DNA of 64,000 nt, taken from positions 1 through 64,000 of the forward strand of contig JBFWUW010000028.1 of NCBI GenBank assembly GCA_050247075.1, given 5' to 3'. Origin of the DNA: JBFWUW01 sp050247075 (GTDB taxonomy: Bacteria > Planctomycetota > Planctomycetia > Pirellulales > JBFWUW01). Below the pieces are notes generated by a model. The model did not search any database. It worked only from the letters and a program-made list of their open reading frames with translations, and was not told the DNA's origin. The position numbers and the translations under genes were made by a program. Shown piece by piece: positions 37,313 to 46,462 of this stretch. Position 1 is the first letter of the stretch; every line of letters starts with the position of its first letter.

Positions 37313-38506
37313 TCAACGCACGGACAAGTTGTTCACACCCAATTTATTGGTTAAGGCCGTCACGGCTGTTCGCACCTGGGGGTCGGATTCGATCAGTTCT
37401 TGCACGCGGCGGACGCTGTGCAGCGCGGTGGTGTGATCGCGACGGCCAAAGTAGGCGCCGATCCGTTCCAAGCTTTGATCGGTAAACCGCCGCGCCAAAA
37501 ATATCGCCACGCTGCGGGCAATGGCGATCCGCCGTTGCCGGCCCGGCCCCTTCATCGCCGCCAGCGTCACGTTAAATTGGCGGCTGGTCTTCAGTGCGAT
37601 ATCGCGAATTGTCGTCTGGCGGGCGGCGTTGCGCTGGGCCAGGTACTGGCGGGCCGCCGCGATATCGAGCGGCTGCCTCGAACCGGCCTGGGCGGCGGAC
37701 CAACTTAGCAAGGTGCCGCACAACACCGGCGCGGCGACCGTCAAACGCTCCGCCAAAAACCGTGCGGTCTCTTCAGGCAGGGGAATTTGTTTGTTGGCGG
37801 CATACCGCCGCAGCAGGGCCAGACGGGCATCAAAGCCTGGCACCGCTACCGGCACGCATAGCCCGCCCAGCAGACGGTCCCGCAATGGGGGCAACAGCAT
37901 GGGCAGATCGGCGGGTGCGGCGGTACCGACCACGATCACCCGGCCCTCTTCTTGCAGGATGGCGTCGATGGTCCACAGCAGTTCTTGCTGGGCGGCCGGT
38001 TTGGCCGCTAAGGCATCCAGCCCATCCAGCACCAACATGGCGGCCTGCCGATAGCCGTCGCGAAAACGGTCCATGCCATGCCGCTCGACCGCCACCGCGA
38101 ATTCGTGGGCAAAGTCCGCCCCGCACACATGCAACACGCGGGCTTTGGGATGCCGCTGTTGATACTGGCAGGCCAAGGTTAGCGCCAGTTGCGACTTGCC
38201 CGTGCCCGACGGGCCATGCAGCGTCAGCGGATTGAATGGCGTAGCATTGGCGGAAGCGATATTCACGGACGTCATGGCGGCCAGCGCCACCGCGGCCAGA
38301 CGGTTCTCCTCGCCCGATAAGAACGATCGCGGCGCGGGCCCAGCATCAAGCGCACCGGCTGGGCCAGTGTCTTGCCGGGGCACGTTGTCTTGTGCCGCCA
38401 CGCGCGGAAAGTCGATCTCGAACACGCCAACAGACACGCCGGGCTCCGTCCAGTGTGATCGCCAAAAAACGCCGGCTAACAGGCTCCAGACAGGCCCGGC
38501 CAGCAA
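37313..38506 (-). CDS. dnaA: Replication initiator DnaA, lacking domain I
   Basis: About 397 aa from a TTG at 38506; other starts further in are possible. The AAA+ domain has Walker A GPSGTGKS (98-105) and a Walker B variant LVLDGLDAL (158-166) where the usual second acidic residue is absent. The C-terminal DNA-binding domain has LERIGAYFGRRDHTTALHSV (347-366) containing the DnaA signature. The N-terminal domain I/II that usually binds DnaB and other DnaA is not recognisable; only about 60 unrelated residues precede the ATPase. An in-frame stop lies just upstream, and only 125 bp separate dnaA from the next gene. Confidence 0.88.
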   Translation of the reverse strand: MLAGPVWSLLAGVFWRSHWTEPGVSVGVFEIDFPRVAAQDNVPRQDTGPAGALDAGPAPRSFLSGEENRLAAVALAAMTSVNIASANATPFNPLTLHGPSGTGKSQLALTLACQYQQRHPKARVLHVCGADFAHEFAVAVERHGMDRFRDGYRQAAMLVLDGLDALAAKPAAQQELLWTIDAILQEEGRVIVVGTAAPADLPMLLPPLRDRLLGGLCVPVAVPGFDARLALLRRYAANKQIPLPEETARFLAERLTVAAPVLCGTLLSWSAAQAGSRQPLDIAAARQYLAQRNAARQTTIRDIALKTSRQFNVTLAAMKGPGRQRRIAIARSVAIFLARRFTDQSLERIGAYFGRRDHTTALHSVRRVQELIESDPQVRTAVTALTNKLGVNNLSVR

Positions 38507-38631
38507 CGCCGCATTCTAGCATTTTTTGCCCCCCGGCGATACGCTTGCGCGCGACAATTCGCACCCCATTTTCCGCGTGAAAACGCGGCCTTTTCGGGCT
38601 TGTTGGCCAGGGTGAGGAAAGGCCTAGCGCT

Positions 38632-41610
38632 TCACGCGAAGCGGGCTTCGACTTCCACCCATTCGTTGCAGGCGAAGTCGATCATGACGGCTCCCTCCTC
38701 GATGTTCAACTCGGCCAGCGTGTGCCCCTCAAAGTCGACATGCCTGGCCGAGGCAAACGGACGAAATGCACTTAGCTTGGCGCGGCCGGGCCGGCCTTCG
38801 GTTTCCAGCAGGCGCGTCCGCAGGCCCACCACGCGCCCCTCGGCCACCAGCGGAGACCAATGCGTGGCCATCACGTTCTTCAGGTCGATGTGGCAAAACC
38901 AACTGGAAGGCCCAGCCACCGGGGCCGGCGCGGTCTGCAAATGGGCCGTCAACGGAGTAATCAGGCCCCAGGCGGCTTGCGCCGGGTACGGCAGGTTAAG
39001 GCCAATCCCCAGCCGAAACGTGCGGGCCGTATCACCCCGCACCACCAACAGCGTGTCGAGCATCCGCATGCCAATCCGCCGATGGTACGGCAGCCCGCCC
39101 GGCAAAATGGCCATGCTATGCTTCTCGCTGCGCAGCTCTACAAACAGCGGGGCCTCCAGCTTTTTGGCCTCCGTGGGATGCGACACGCCACTGACACTGC
39201 GGCGGATGTCGGCCCCGGAATCGCCCCAGGCAAACCGCGAGGCGTAGTAAGAGTTCCAAGGATCGGCCCGCGGCTCTTCGTGAATATCGAGATGAATCTC
39301 CAGGTTCAGCACGGGCGAACCGCGCCAGGCCTGCACCTTTTGCTCGAAATTGGCCAGCACCTTGCCCTCGGGATCGACCAGCCGGCCGCGGCTGGTGATC
39401 TCGCCCAAGACCGGGCCGGTGGAAGTTACTTCCACGCTGTCGGCCACCATCGCGGCGTATTCGGCTTCCAGATCGGGATCGCGCCACACATCGCCCGGCT
39501 TGGGGCGCGGCTGCGGCAACCGAAAACCCAAGTGCTGCGAGAACAAATTCGTCCGCTGCTTATAGTCGTGAAAGGCCCGAATGCCGCCAGTCGTCGGGTC
39601 GATGCGGACTTCGAAGAACTCGTTGCGGACATGCTCCCCCTCGGCTAGCGGCTTGTCGGCCGTCTTCTTGCGCGGGGCGGCGGGTGTCTCCACCCTGCCT
39701 GCGGCAACCCAGGCGTAACCAAGCGCGGGGACCTCCACCGACGCTAACCGGCGGCCCGGCACATCTTGCACCCGCTTGACCGGACCCGCCACCATCGGCG
39801 CGGCTAGTTCATCCGGCAAGGGGACAGCCACACGGCGTATAAAGCTGTGCGGGTTGACGACCAGCAAGCCCGGCGTGGGGTCAGCGGGTCCGTTGGGCAA
39901 GGCATCGGCCAGGTGTTGCAAGCCGCGGGCCAGTTCGACATTCAGCCGATGTTGCTGCGCCGTGGCCTGGGCGGCGTCGGCCTCGTAGGCGCGTTCCACA
40001 TCAACCGCCAGGCCAGTCGCCACGGGGGGCGTACCCGACAAGAGCGCGGCGAGTGTTTCCAACGCCTGGTAGGCCTCCACGCCCGCCTGCCAACGATGTT
40101 GCCGGGCAATGCGTTTGAGCGCGTCGGGCTGGCGGCGAATGACGGTCTGCTTGAGGTACGGCGCGCGGTATTGGTCGGAGATAAACCGGGTGGAGTGCCC
40201 AGGTGCGGCGGTTTGGGCGAGAAATTCGGGGATGGTGATGAATCGGCCCAGCACCGGCGCATAAGCGGCAATGCGGCGCAAGTCGTCGTACCAGGGCCGC
40301 GCCTGGCCCGGCCAGTGCGCCAGCCCCACCATGGCCACATGGTCCAGGTCCATCGACTCGCCCATTTTTTGGGCAAAGCCCAGAAACGTCTCCGACAGGT
40401 TCGCGTCGAGCGGTACCCGCGTCACGGAGTCGATAGCGGACGAAGCAAACCCTTCCCAGCGGGTCTTGCTTTGCCCTTCCCGCGGAAACTGGCCGTCGTC
40501 CAGCGTAAAGTGCATCGCCCCGCTAAAGCCCATGCGGTTGAGCAACAGCGGCAGCACCGGGGCTAATCCAAATCGCCTCCGGCCAAAGACCGTCGGCCGC
40601 TGTCCCAGGTGGCGTTGGTAGACCGCCAGCCCGCGGCGCAACTCGGCCAAGGTCGATTCAATCGGCAACAGCGGCAACTCATGTTCGTAGAACTCGCCGC
40701 CGATCAGCGCCGCCTGGCCGCTTTCCAGGGCCGCTCGAAAGGCCTTCAAGGTGTCGGGTTCGTGGGCCATTTCCGCCACGGTATGGGCCGAAGCCACAAT
40801 GTTGCGCGGTGCGGTCGTTGCCGAAGGATGGTGGGCCGCGTGTACCCCCTCGCCCGGTACTCCGGGAGAGGGTTGGGGAGAGGGCGAAGCGGAAACGGAT
40901 TGACCACGCAATGGGCCCTCACCCCGGCCCTCTCCCAAAGGGGGAGAGGGATGCCGGTGGGCCAACTCGTCTCGCAGCGGCTGGCCCAGCGTAGTGGGGG
41001 CAACCAGCGTTATGTCGATTAAATAGGCTTGCGCGGGGTAGAACCGCTCGCGCGCTTCGAGCAGCACGTCGAAGCATTCTTGCAGATGCTTGCGCGTGGC
41101 CGAAACGTCGGCGCCCATGGAGGCCTGGGCCGCCGCCAAGGTCCGGTCGCGAAAGTGTTTTTCATCCAGATTGCTCATGTAGCGCATCTGCCGCGTGAGC
41201 AATTCCACCTGCAAAAAACAGAAGCCCAAGGCCAAAAAGTCGGGGACCAGCACGGCATTGGCCGCGGTCCCTGGGTCGTCCAGCGCGGCGAGGGCCTGCT
41301 TCACGATCTCTTGTCGATCGGTCGTCTTGCGGACCACGCAGGCCCCTTCGTTGAGGGCGCGGGCCGCCCAGCCCGCTTGCAGCAGCGACTCGCTGACCTG
41401 GGGCACAATCAACAACCGGCTGGCCAGTTGGTCGGGGGGACCATCGGCCCGGGCCCAGGTGGGCGTCTTGCCGGCGCTGGCCAGCAAGGCCGGGTGCCAC
41501 ATGGCCGACCAGGCGGAAAGCAGCCCCTCGGCCGCCTCTTTCTCATGATAGAGCGGAAAATCCTCCAGGCTGTGGCAGGGCAGCAGGATGATGAGTTCTT
41601 CAAACTTCAT
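38632..41610 (-). CDS. GH38-like glycoside hydrolase
   Basis: 992 aa from the ATG at 41610. The N-terminal MKFEELIILLPCHSLEDFPL and the C-terminal beta-sandwich part (EFFEVRIDPTTGGIRAFHDY, GRLVDPEGKVLANFEQ, WRGSPVLNLEIHLD) resemble the planctomycete branch of family 38 alpha-mannosidases. Whether it is catalytic is not certain. No signal peptide is visible. A Pro/Gly/Ser-rich stretch at about residues 220-255 is encoded by two palindromes (40845-40873 and 40917-40950) that look like an intergenic repeat inserted in frame. It ends 125 bp upstream of dnaA. Confidence 0.6.
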   Translation of the reverse strand: MKFEELIILLPCHSLEDFPLYHEKEAAEGLLSAWSAMWHPALLASAGKTPTWARADGPPDQLASRLLIVPQVSESLLQAGWAARALNEGACVVRKTTDRQEIVKQALAALDDPGTAANAVLVPDFLALGFCFLQVELLTRQMRYMSNLDEKHFRDRTLAAAQASMGADVSATRKHLQECFDVLLEARERFYPAQAYLIDITLVAPTTLGQPLRDELAHRHPSPPLGEGRGEGPLRGQSVSASPSPQPSPGVPGEGVHAAHHPSATTAPRNIVASAHTVAEMAHEPDTLKAFRAALESGQAALIGGEFYEHELPLLPIESTLAELRRGLAVYQRHLGQRPTVFGRRRFGLAPVLPLLLNRMGFSGAMHFTLDDGQFPREGQSKTRWEGFASSAIDSVTRVPLDANLSETFLGFAQKMGESMDLDHVAMVGLAHWPGQARPWYDDLRRIAAYAPVLGRFITIPEFLAQTAAPGHSTRFISDQYRAPYLKQTVIRRQPDALKRIARQHRWQAGVEAYQALETLAALLSGTPPVATGLAVDVERAYEADAAQATAQQHRLNVELARGLQHLADALPNGPADPTPGLLVVNPHSFIRRVAVPLPDELAAPMVAGPVKRVQDVPGRRLASVEVPALGYAWVAAGRVETPAAPRKKTADKPLAEGEHVRNEFFEVRIDPTTGGIRAFHDYKQRTNLFSQHLGFRLPQPRPKPGDVWRDPDLEAEYAAMVADSVEVTSTGPVLGEITSRGRLVDPEGKVLANFEQKVQAWRGSPVLNLEIHLDIHEEPRADPWNSYYASRFAWGDSGADIRRSVSGVSHPTEAKKLEAPLFVELRSEKHSMAILPGGLPYHRRIGMRMLDTLLVVRGDTARTFRLGIGLNLPYPAQAAWGLITPLTAHLQTAPAPVAGPSSWFCHIDLKNVMATHWSPLVAEGRVVGLRTRLLETEGRPGRAKLSAFRPFASARHVDFEGHTLAELNIEEGAVMIDFACNEWVEVEARFA
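40845..40950. repeat. Two G/C palindromes inside the GH38-like gene
   Basis: CCCTCGCCCGGTACTCCGGG continuing to GAGAGGG (40848-40872), and CCCTCACCCC to GGGGGAGAGGG (40917-40950), each form a stem. They encode SPPLGEGRGEG and SPQPSPGVPGEG in the protein. This sequence type is familiar as an intergenic repeat, and here it lies within an open frame. Confidence 0.7.
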
Positions 41611-42005
41611 AAGCCGCAATCAGTTAGAGTGGCTCTGCCCTGGCCGGATGGCAGACGCTAAAGAGCATGGCAGCCATCGACGATAACTGCTGCCGCGGGG
41701 CAAGTCCAGCCAGCGGAGAAGCGATCGGCTTGCGGCAACGCACGAAGGCTTTCTGACGCAACCGAGGCTTGCCGTTCGCCAGAACCATCCGCCCTCCTTT
41801 TCATCCTTCCGCCTTCATCCTTTCTTTACGGCTTCTGCGATGTTGGCTTGAGGCTGTTTCAATGGTGCATGCCGGGCAGCCGTACCGCGCGTGGAATGCC
41901 ACTCGGAAAGGCTGTTAGCGGAGAAGTGGTCAGCCATCAGCTTGCGGTAGCGTGCCGCCCGCGGCAAGGCGGGAGCCATGCCGCTACGGGGGCCAATCGG
42001 CCTTA

Positions 42006-42200
42006 CCTGTTCCAAAATTGCCGTGTTTCGGGGGGTTGTGGTGCAAGTACACGTAGCCGCAAAGCTCCTGCTTTGCCGGCTTGATGGGCGAGTGGGTGCT
42101 GCTTCTGGCGCGGGGTTGATGGGCATGGATCGTCGATGGCGGCGGTGGGTTTGAACGCTTCCTGTTCCAAAATTGCCGTGTTTCGGGGGGTTGTGGTGCA
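42006..42200. repeat. 40-bp direct repeat, two copies
   Basis: Identical 40-bp units at 42006-42045 and 42161-42200 open with CCTGTTCCAAAATTGCCGTG and end GGTTGTGGTGCA. They are 155 bp apart, start to start. No open frame or known element explains them. Confidence 0.85.
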
Positions 42201-42508
42201 GGTTTGCCTGCAAAAAGCGTGAATTCTGGCGGCGCGCACCGCCAGCGCCCCGCGTGACGACCGCGTTTTAAAAATATGGACAGGCCCCGTGACGCGTACC
42301 GGTCGGCGGAGGGAGCGGCGAGAAGGACGTCGCACCCCATTGGGCCAACCAGCCGGCAACGGTAGCCGTAAACAGTGACTCGCCCGATCAACCGCCCGCC
42401 ACGGCCATGATGTTCGAGCACGCGGCGGACGACGACGCTTGGGCGGTTTGGGGGCTTCGCGCCCGTTGGACGTGCAAAAGCCACGTCGGCGCGCAAAGCC
42501 AGTTGCCA

Positions 42509-42570
42509 TTTATTGTAATAGATATACGACTGTTGTAAATATATAAAAAGGTATAAAATAAAATATATAA
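42509..42570. other. Extreme AT-rich patch
   Basis: About 60 bp almost wholly A/T (for example TTGTAAATATATAAAAAGG and AAAATAAAATATATAATGG) in a GC-rich neighbourhood. It could be a DNA-unwinding element or a promoter region. It lies about 4 kb from dnaA. Confidence 0.7.
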
Positions 42571-42670
42571 TGGCGACGGCGCAAGCGGGCTATTGGTCCC
42601 TCTCGTGGAGGGCGGGCTTGTCTGCCATGCCCTGCCGTTCGGACCGCATAAAGCGTTTTCATGCGGTGGC

Positions 42671-42725
42671 AGGTTCCGCCCGGCAGGCGGAACCTACGGT
42701 AGGCCCCGTCTGCCGGACGGGGCCT
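42671..42725. repeat. Twin hairpins with complementary loops
   Basis: AGGTTCCGCC-CGGCA-GGCGGAACCT (42671-42695) and AGGCCCCGTC-TGCCG-GACGGGGCCT (42701-42725) are perfect 10-bp stems with 5-nt loops, 5 bp apart. The loops CGGCA and TGCCG are reverse complements of each other, so an RNA could form a kissing pair. Confidence 0.8.
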
Positions 42726-42828
42726 GGGACTGGTGCTCCAATCGGGACAGGGCATTACGTTAGAATCAAACCGCTGGCCCCACGCGCTGCCCGATGGATG
42801 GGTTGCCCTGGTTGCTGGGAGCTTTGCG

Positions 42829-42977
42829 GCTACGTGCCGCTGGGGTTTCCGTGGTGGTGGAAGCCATGCGCCAAACTTCGTAACATGCTGTTCAGCAATA
42901 TGTTACGTCCTCGAACCAGCCGCAACGGCGAGGCGCTCAAAGGATGGGGTCGCTGGCTAACTGGTGTCCCCTGGCTG
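42829..42977. repeat. Dispersed repeat, copy A
   Basis: The first 100 bp (GCTACGTGC to CCGCAACGGC at 42929) match copy B at 43857-43956 at roughly 90%. A shorter shared tail GGTGTCCCCTGGC follows. Copy A ends at the 3' end of the gene at 42979; copy B covers the 3' end of the truncated restriction gene. Confidence 0.8.
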
Positions 42978-42978
42978 A

Positions 42979-43572
42979 CTAATAAGGCCCAAGCTCGAAG
43001 TAACTCTCCTGTCCCAAGTGAGGCGTGTACTCGGCGACTAACTGAGCGAGTTCGCCTTGACTGGAGATATCCAGCCAAAACTCTCCACCTCCTCGATAGC
43101 ACATCCGCTCGGCCACGAACCGCCGATCCCTTGCCTGGACCAGCACAAACCTCATCCGAGGTTCGTAGCGAGTGTGCTGCCGGGTCCACTCCGCCATCGA
43201 AGCCGCGTCCGAGGGACTCGCGCCCAGCAACCTTCCGAAAATAGAATCCACGTCGGCGGGATTGGTCGCCGGCCAATAGATCAGCAGATTGTCCCCCTCG
43301 GCTTCCACAAAAAAATGTTGCTGACCGGTCGCTTTCTTGACGCCTGCCACGGCCAGTTCCCTTTCAAAGGGCAGAATCGCCGTGGAACGAATTTTCCGCA
43401 CATGCACCTGAGCATTCTCAGGGCTTTCGTATAGTTCGTAACCGTCCGGCAGCGTATCGACGGTATTCTCGCCCGGCTTTTTTGAGACATAGTACTTGGG
43501 CTTGCCCGTCTTGGTCTTGCCGACCAGTAGATGGTAGGTGTCACCGCGGCGATTCTGGTAGGTAATGGCCAC
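42979..43572 (-). CDS. Hypothetical protein
   Basis: 197 aa. I choose the GTG at 43572 because AAGGAG lies just upstream at good spacing; an earlier start would add residues with no clear role. The N-terminus VAITYQNRRGDTYHLLVGKT leads into TKTGKPKYYVSKK. The middle has GYELYESPENAQVHVRKI; the C-terminal half includes EPRMRFVLVQARDRRFVAER. I have seen the opening pattern in planctomycete proteins of unknown function. It is soluble, without signal or membrane segments. Neighbours give no hint, since it sits between repeats. Confidence 0.7.
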   Translation of the reverse strand: MAITYQNRRGDTYHLLVGKTKTGKPKYYVSKKPGENTVDTLPDGYELYESPENAQVHVRKIRSTAILPFERELAVAGVKKATGQQHFFVEAEGDNLLIYWPATNPADVDSIFGRLLGASPSDAASMAEWTRQHTRYEPRMRFVLVQARDRRFVAERMCYRGGGEFWLDISSQGELAQLVAEYTPHLGQESYFELGPY

Positions 43573-43929
43573 GCCCGCTCCTTGCTCGTTGTAACAACAG
43601 CCACGCCCACGATGACTGGGCTTATCATCAAGATACCCCATCCGTGTCAGGCTTCCAGTCCTCGGCCGGTCGCTCAGCACGCGGCGGACAGCCGAGGGAC
43701 GGCCATCTCTCCCTCACCGGGAGGACAACTGCCCCTCCGTAGCCACATGGCTCCCGCCACGTTGGCTTGAGGCTGTTTCGACCGTCCACGCCGGGCAACC
43801 GTGACCCGCGTGGAATGCCGACACCGTTTCAAGCCGGCAAAGCGGGAGGTTTGCCGGCTACGTGCTGCTGGGTTTTCGTGGTGGTGGAAGCCATGCGCTA
43901 AACTTCGTAACATGCGGTTCAGCAATTTG
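43573..43929. other. Intergenic region with repeat sequence
   Basis: No gene seen. The right half belongs to repeat copy B, and a block near 43758-43852 recurs at 41839-41901 and 45084-45130 in part. Confidence 0.6.
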
Positions 43930-43992
43930 TTACGTCCTCGAACAAGCCGCAACGGCCACAGGCTCAGTGGATGGGTGTCCCCTGGCCGCCTG
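43857..43992. repeat. Dispersed repeat, copy B
   Basis: Counterpart of copy A. It overlaps the last residues of the truncated restriction gene on the minus strand, so the reading frame runs into the repeat and ends there. Confidence 0.8.
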
Positions 43993-44970
43993 GTCGGGGA
44001 CATTGAGCGATTCGGAAAAGTGGTATTTGTAGAGGTAGCCGTTGTACTCGCGGTCGAGCTGGCGGAATTCCTCGCACAAGGCCCGATAGAAGCTGCCTCC
44101 CTCCCGGCTGATGTGGCCCAACAGTTCGCGGAGCTTGCCCCACTTGCGGACGCCGCGATCCTCGCAGACGCGGATAAACACCAGCCGGTCGATCAGCCGC
44201 TGCACGGCCTCGGTAAGGCGCGCGGCGCCATGCGGCGTATCGGCCTCGGGGAACTCGCCCTTGTTCTCCTCGTAAATAGCGCGGGCAAAGTGCTGGCGGT
44301 ACTTTTCCAGGTAGCCCAAGAACTCGCGATCGACCGGTTCGTCGCCACGCAGGTCAATCAACATACGGTCCACTGCGCGCACGCGGCGGCCGGCGGGAAC
44401 CTTGCGTATTTTTGCCCGCAAGCGCTCCAGGGAGCCATCGGCCACGGCATCGCGGCCAAACGTGGCCAGGAGTTCATCCCATTTGGCGGGATAGTCCGGG
44501 AAGTTAAGGCAAAAGTCGGCCACGCGGCCGGGATCGTGCAGGCTGGGTTTGAGGGTGGTGTCGTAGAGGCGAAATTGGTCGAAATTGGTCAACACGGCAA
44601 AGGGCATGGCCGCGCTCCAGGCGTACCGCTTGGCCTGGAAAATGGCGTTCTTGTCTTTGTCCAGATCGACCGCTGGTTTTTTGGCTTCGACGATGAACCG
44701 CGGGAAAGCATGCACGCGAAACAGGTAGTCTGGCTCGCGCGAGCGGAGTCCGTCGTCCTCGGCGGAGTCCATGGACGGTTCGATGAGGACTTCCACATCT
44801 TGTGGCGCGGCCTGCGCCTGGTTGCCGACATCCCAGCCGAGCAATTCCCAAAAGGGGTCGATGTAATGCAATCGCGCCTGGGATTCCTTGTAGTCGGGTG
44901 CCTTGAGCGCCTGGCTGTGGCTGGCAAACCCCTGCACAAGCGACTTGATGGTTGTCTGCGGCCGCGGCAT
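43930..44970 (-). pseudogene. Truncated type IIG/Eco57I-like restriction gene
   Basis: 346 aa, the N-terminal part only. It begins MPRPQTTIKSLVQGFASHSQ; the nuclease core is the D of REPDYLFRVH and the FIVEAKKP segment (a PD-(D/E)xK ExK). RLTEAVQRLIDRLVFIRVCE and YNGYLYKYHFSESLNV follow, which in full-length enzymes leads into the methyltransferase. That domain and the target-recognition part are missing. The last 20 or so residues, including AVAACSRT, come from repeat copy B. I infer that repeat insertion or recombination removed the 3' part. The fragment has no methyltransferase, so it is probably inactive. Confidence 0.75.
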
Positions 44971-45115
44971 CCCAGACCCCGTTGATGGTGCGATGGACGA
45001 AGGGCCGGATTATCGACATCCGGCACCTCGTTCGTCAACTTTACCGTCAACGGCACCGCCGCCAACCACTTCGGTAGCCGAGCAACCGTGACTGGCGTGG
45101 AATGCCGACACCGTT

Positions 45116-46462
45116 TCAAGCCGGCACGGCGGGAGCCGTGCGGCTACGGGCGGCCAGTGCAATTCCCATCCAGACGAATGTTAGCGGTTCGACCGGGATG
45201 CGAAAGCGGGCTGAGACGATGGTCAGCGTGTGAAACAGGGCTACCGCGCAGAAGATGCCTACGCCGGGCCATAAGGCCCGCCAGTGGCGGCCCGCCAGGC
45301 AGAGGCCGATTAGCGACAGGCACAGCCAGGCCAGCGTCGCCGCGCGGTACAGCGGGTGGGCCGCCTTGGGATTGGTTTCGTCCCACGTTAAGAAGTATCG
45401 CAGCCGCTGGGCGCAGAGCCGGGCGTAATCTCCAGGGTTTTCGCGGATGAAGCGTTTGGCCTGTTGGCCCAACAGGCGCGAGCGGGCGGGTTCGCTCAGG
45501 CCGGCGAACTCCCGGTAGCCGCCAGGGACCAGCAGCAAATCGTCGATATAGATTGTCTCATGGCGGGCGTTCCACAGCGCCGCGTTGACTCCCCGCAGTG
45601 AGCCGTCGTGGTCGGCCAACAGTGTGGCGGCGGCTGGCTTGGGAATTTTGTCGGTCCCCCAACTCTGGGCGTTGTTGCCTTGCCACAGCGCGTAGCCGAA
45701 GCTCGATTTAACGAACACAAACTCGCCATGCACGCGGGCATTCCGCCACAGCCACGGCGCGACGACCAGCGCCGACACCGCCGCGAACAGGGCCGGCCCG
45801 CGCAAGGCCATCAGCCAGCCTCGATAGAAACCGCGCCCGTCCGTGGAATCGGGCCGCGGGTCTGCACGCGGGAACATCGACCAGGCCAGTATGGGCAAGG
45901 CTAGGGCCAGGATCGGTTCGACCAACAACAGCAGCCCGCCTAACAGGCCGGCCAGTAGCGCACGATGGCGCAGGTTGCTGGCCGCCACGGCCGCGGTGAG
46001 CGTGAGCAGCAGCGCCGCCCAGACGGCCACTTGAATATGCGTCACCATGTAGATGTGCGTGGGGTAGAGGGCCGCGCACCATCCGGCCAGCCAGCCGACG
46101 AGGGGACGCAACGGCAGTAGCGACCAGCCCAGCCAGGCCACGGCCAGCGCCAGGCCCGCCCCCGCCAGGCATTGCAACAGTTGCATGGCCAGCAACGCGG
46201 CGGGCGACTCCACGCCCCACACGCGATACAAGCCCGCCAGCAGCAGCGGATAAAGGGGTGCCTGTTGCGAAGTCGGTCCCTCGTGCCCCAGATAGGTCAC
46301 GGTGAATCCGCGCCCTTGCACCAGGTTGCGGGCGATCTCGCCATGTTCATAGCTGAAGGGTTTGGCTCCCCCTTGGTGCAGCGCCAGCACCAGCCCCACC
46401 CGCACGGCCAAAGCGGCGGCCAGCAGCAGCACGACACCCAGGATGGCCCGTTTTTGTACCAT
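45116..46462 (-). CDS. GT39-like integral membrane glycosyltransferase
   Basis: 448 aa with about nine or ten hydrophobic segments; the first is ILGVVLLLAAALAVRVGLVL. The first loop contains FSYEHGEIARNLVQGRGFTV and QQAPLYPLLLAGLYRVWGVE, the usual look of the ArnT/PMT-like (GT39/DUF2029) superfamily, where an acidic residue after the first helix is catalytic. A large soluble C-terminal loop holds the QGNNAQSWGTD and LLGQQAKRFIRENP segments. These enzymes move sugars from lipid carriers across the membrane. The substrate is unknown. It is isolated from other sugar genes. Confidence 0.75.
   Translation of the reverse strand: MVQKRAILGVVLLLAAALAVRVGLVLALHQGGAKPFSYEHGEIARNLVQGRGFTVTYLGHEGPTSQQAPLYPLLLAGLYRVWGVESPAALLAMQLLQCLAGAGLALAVAWLGWSLLPLRPLVGWLAGWCAALYPTHIYMVTHIQVAVWAALLLTLTAAVAASNLRHRALLAGLLGGLLLLVEPILALALPILAWSMFPRADPRPDSTDGRGFYRGWLMALRGPALFAAVSALVVAPWLWRNARVHGEFVFVKSSFGYALWQGNNAQSWGTDKIPKPAAATLLADHDGSLRGVNAALWNARHETIYIDDLLLVPGGYREFAGLSEPARSRLLGQQAKRFIRENPGDYARLCAQRLRYFLTWDETNPKAAHPLYRAATLAWLCLSLIGLCLAGRHWRALWPGVGIFCAVALFHTLTIVSARFRIPVEPLTFVWMGIALAARSRTAPAVPA

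Larger units (their letters stand above)
41611..42978. other. Repeat-rich non-coding tract
   Basis: About 1.37 kb without a credible gene. It holds a pair of 40-bp direct repeats, an AT-rich patch, two adjacent perfect hairpins and repeat copy A (all listed separately). A sequence starting TGTTGGCTTGAGGCTGTTTC at 41840 recurs near 43761, as does CGCGTGGAATGCC at 41889, which also occurs near 43808 with related wording at 45093. Several repeat families have accumulated here. Confidence 0.7.

Noticed and set aside
37329..37337. DnaA-box-like TTGTTCACA near the dnaA 3' end
   Set aside because: It has two mismatches to TTATCCACA, is single, and lies within the dnaA coding sequence, so it gives no support for an origin.
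42006..42200. The two 40-bp repeats as a CRISPR array
   Set aside because: There are only two copies, the spacing is 115 bp, and there are no cas genes in the window.
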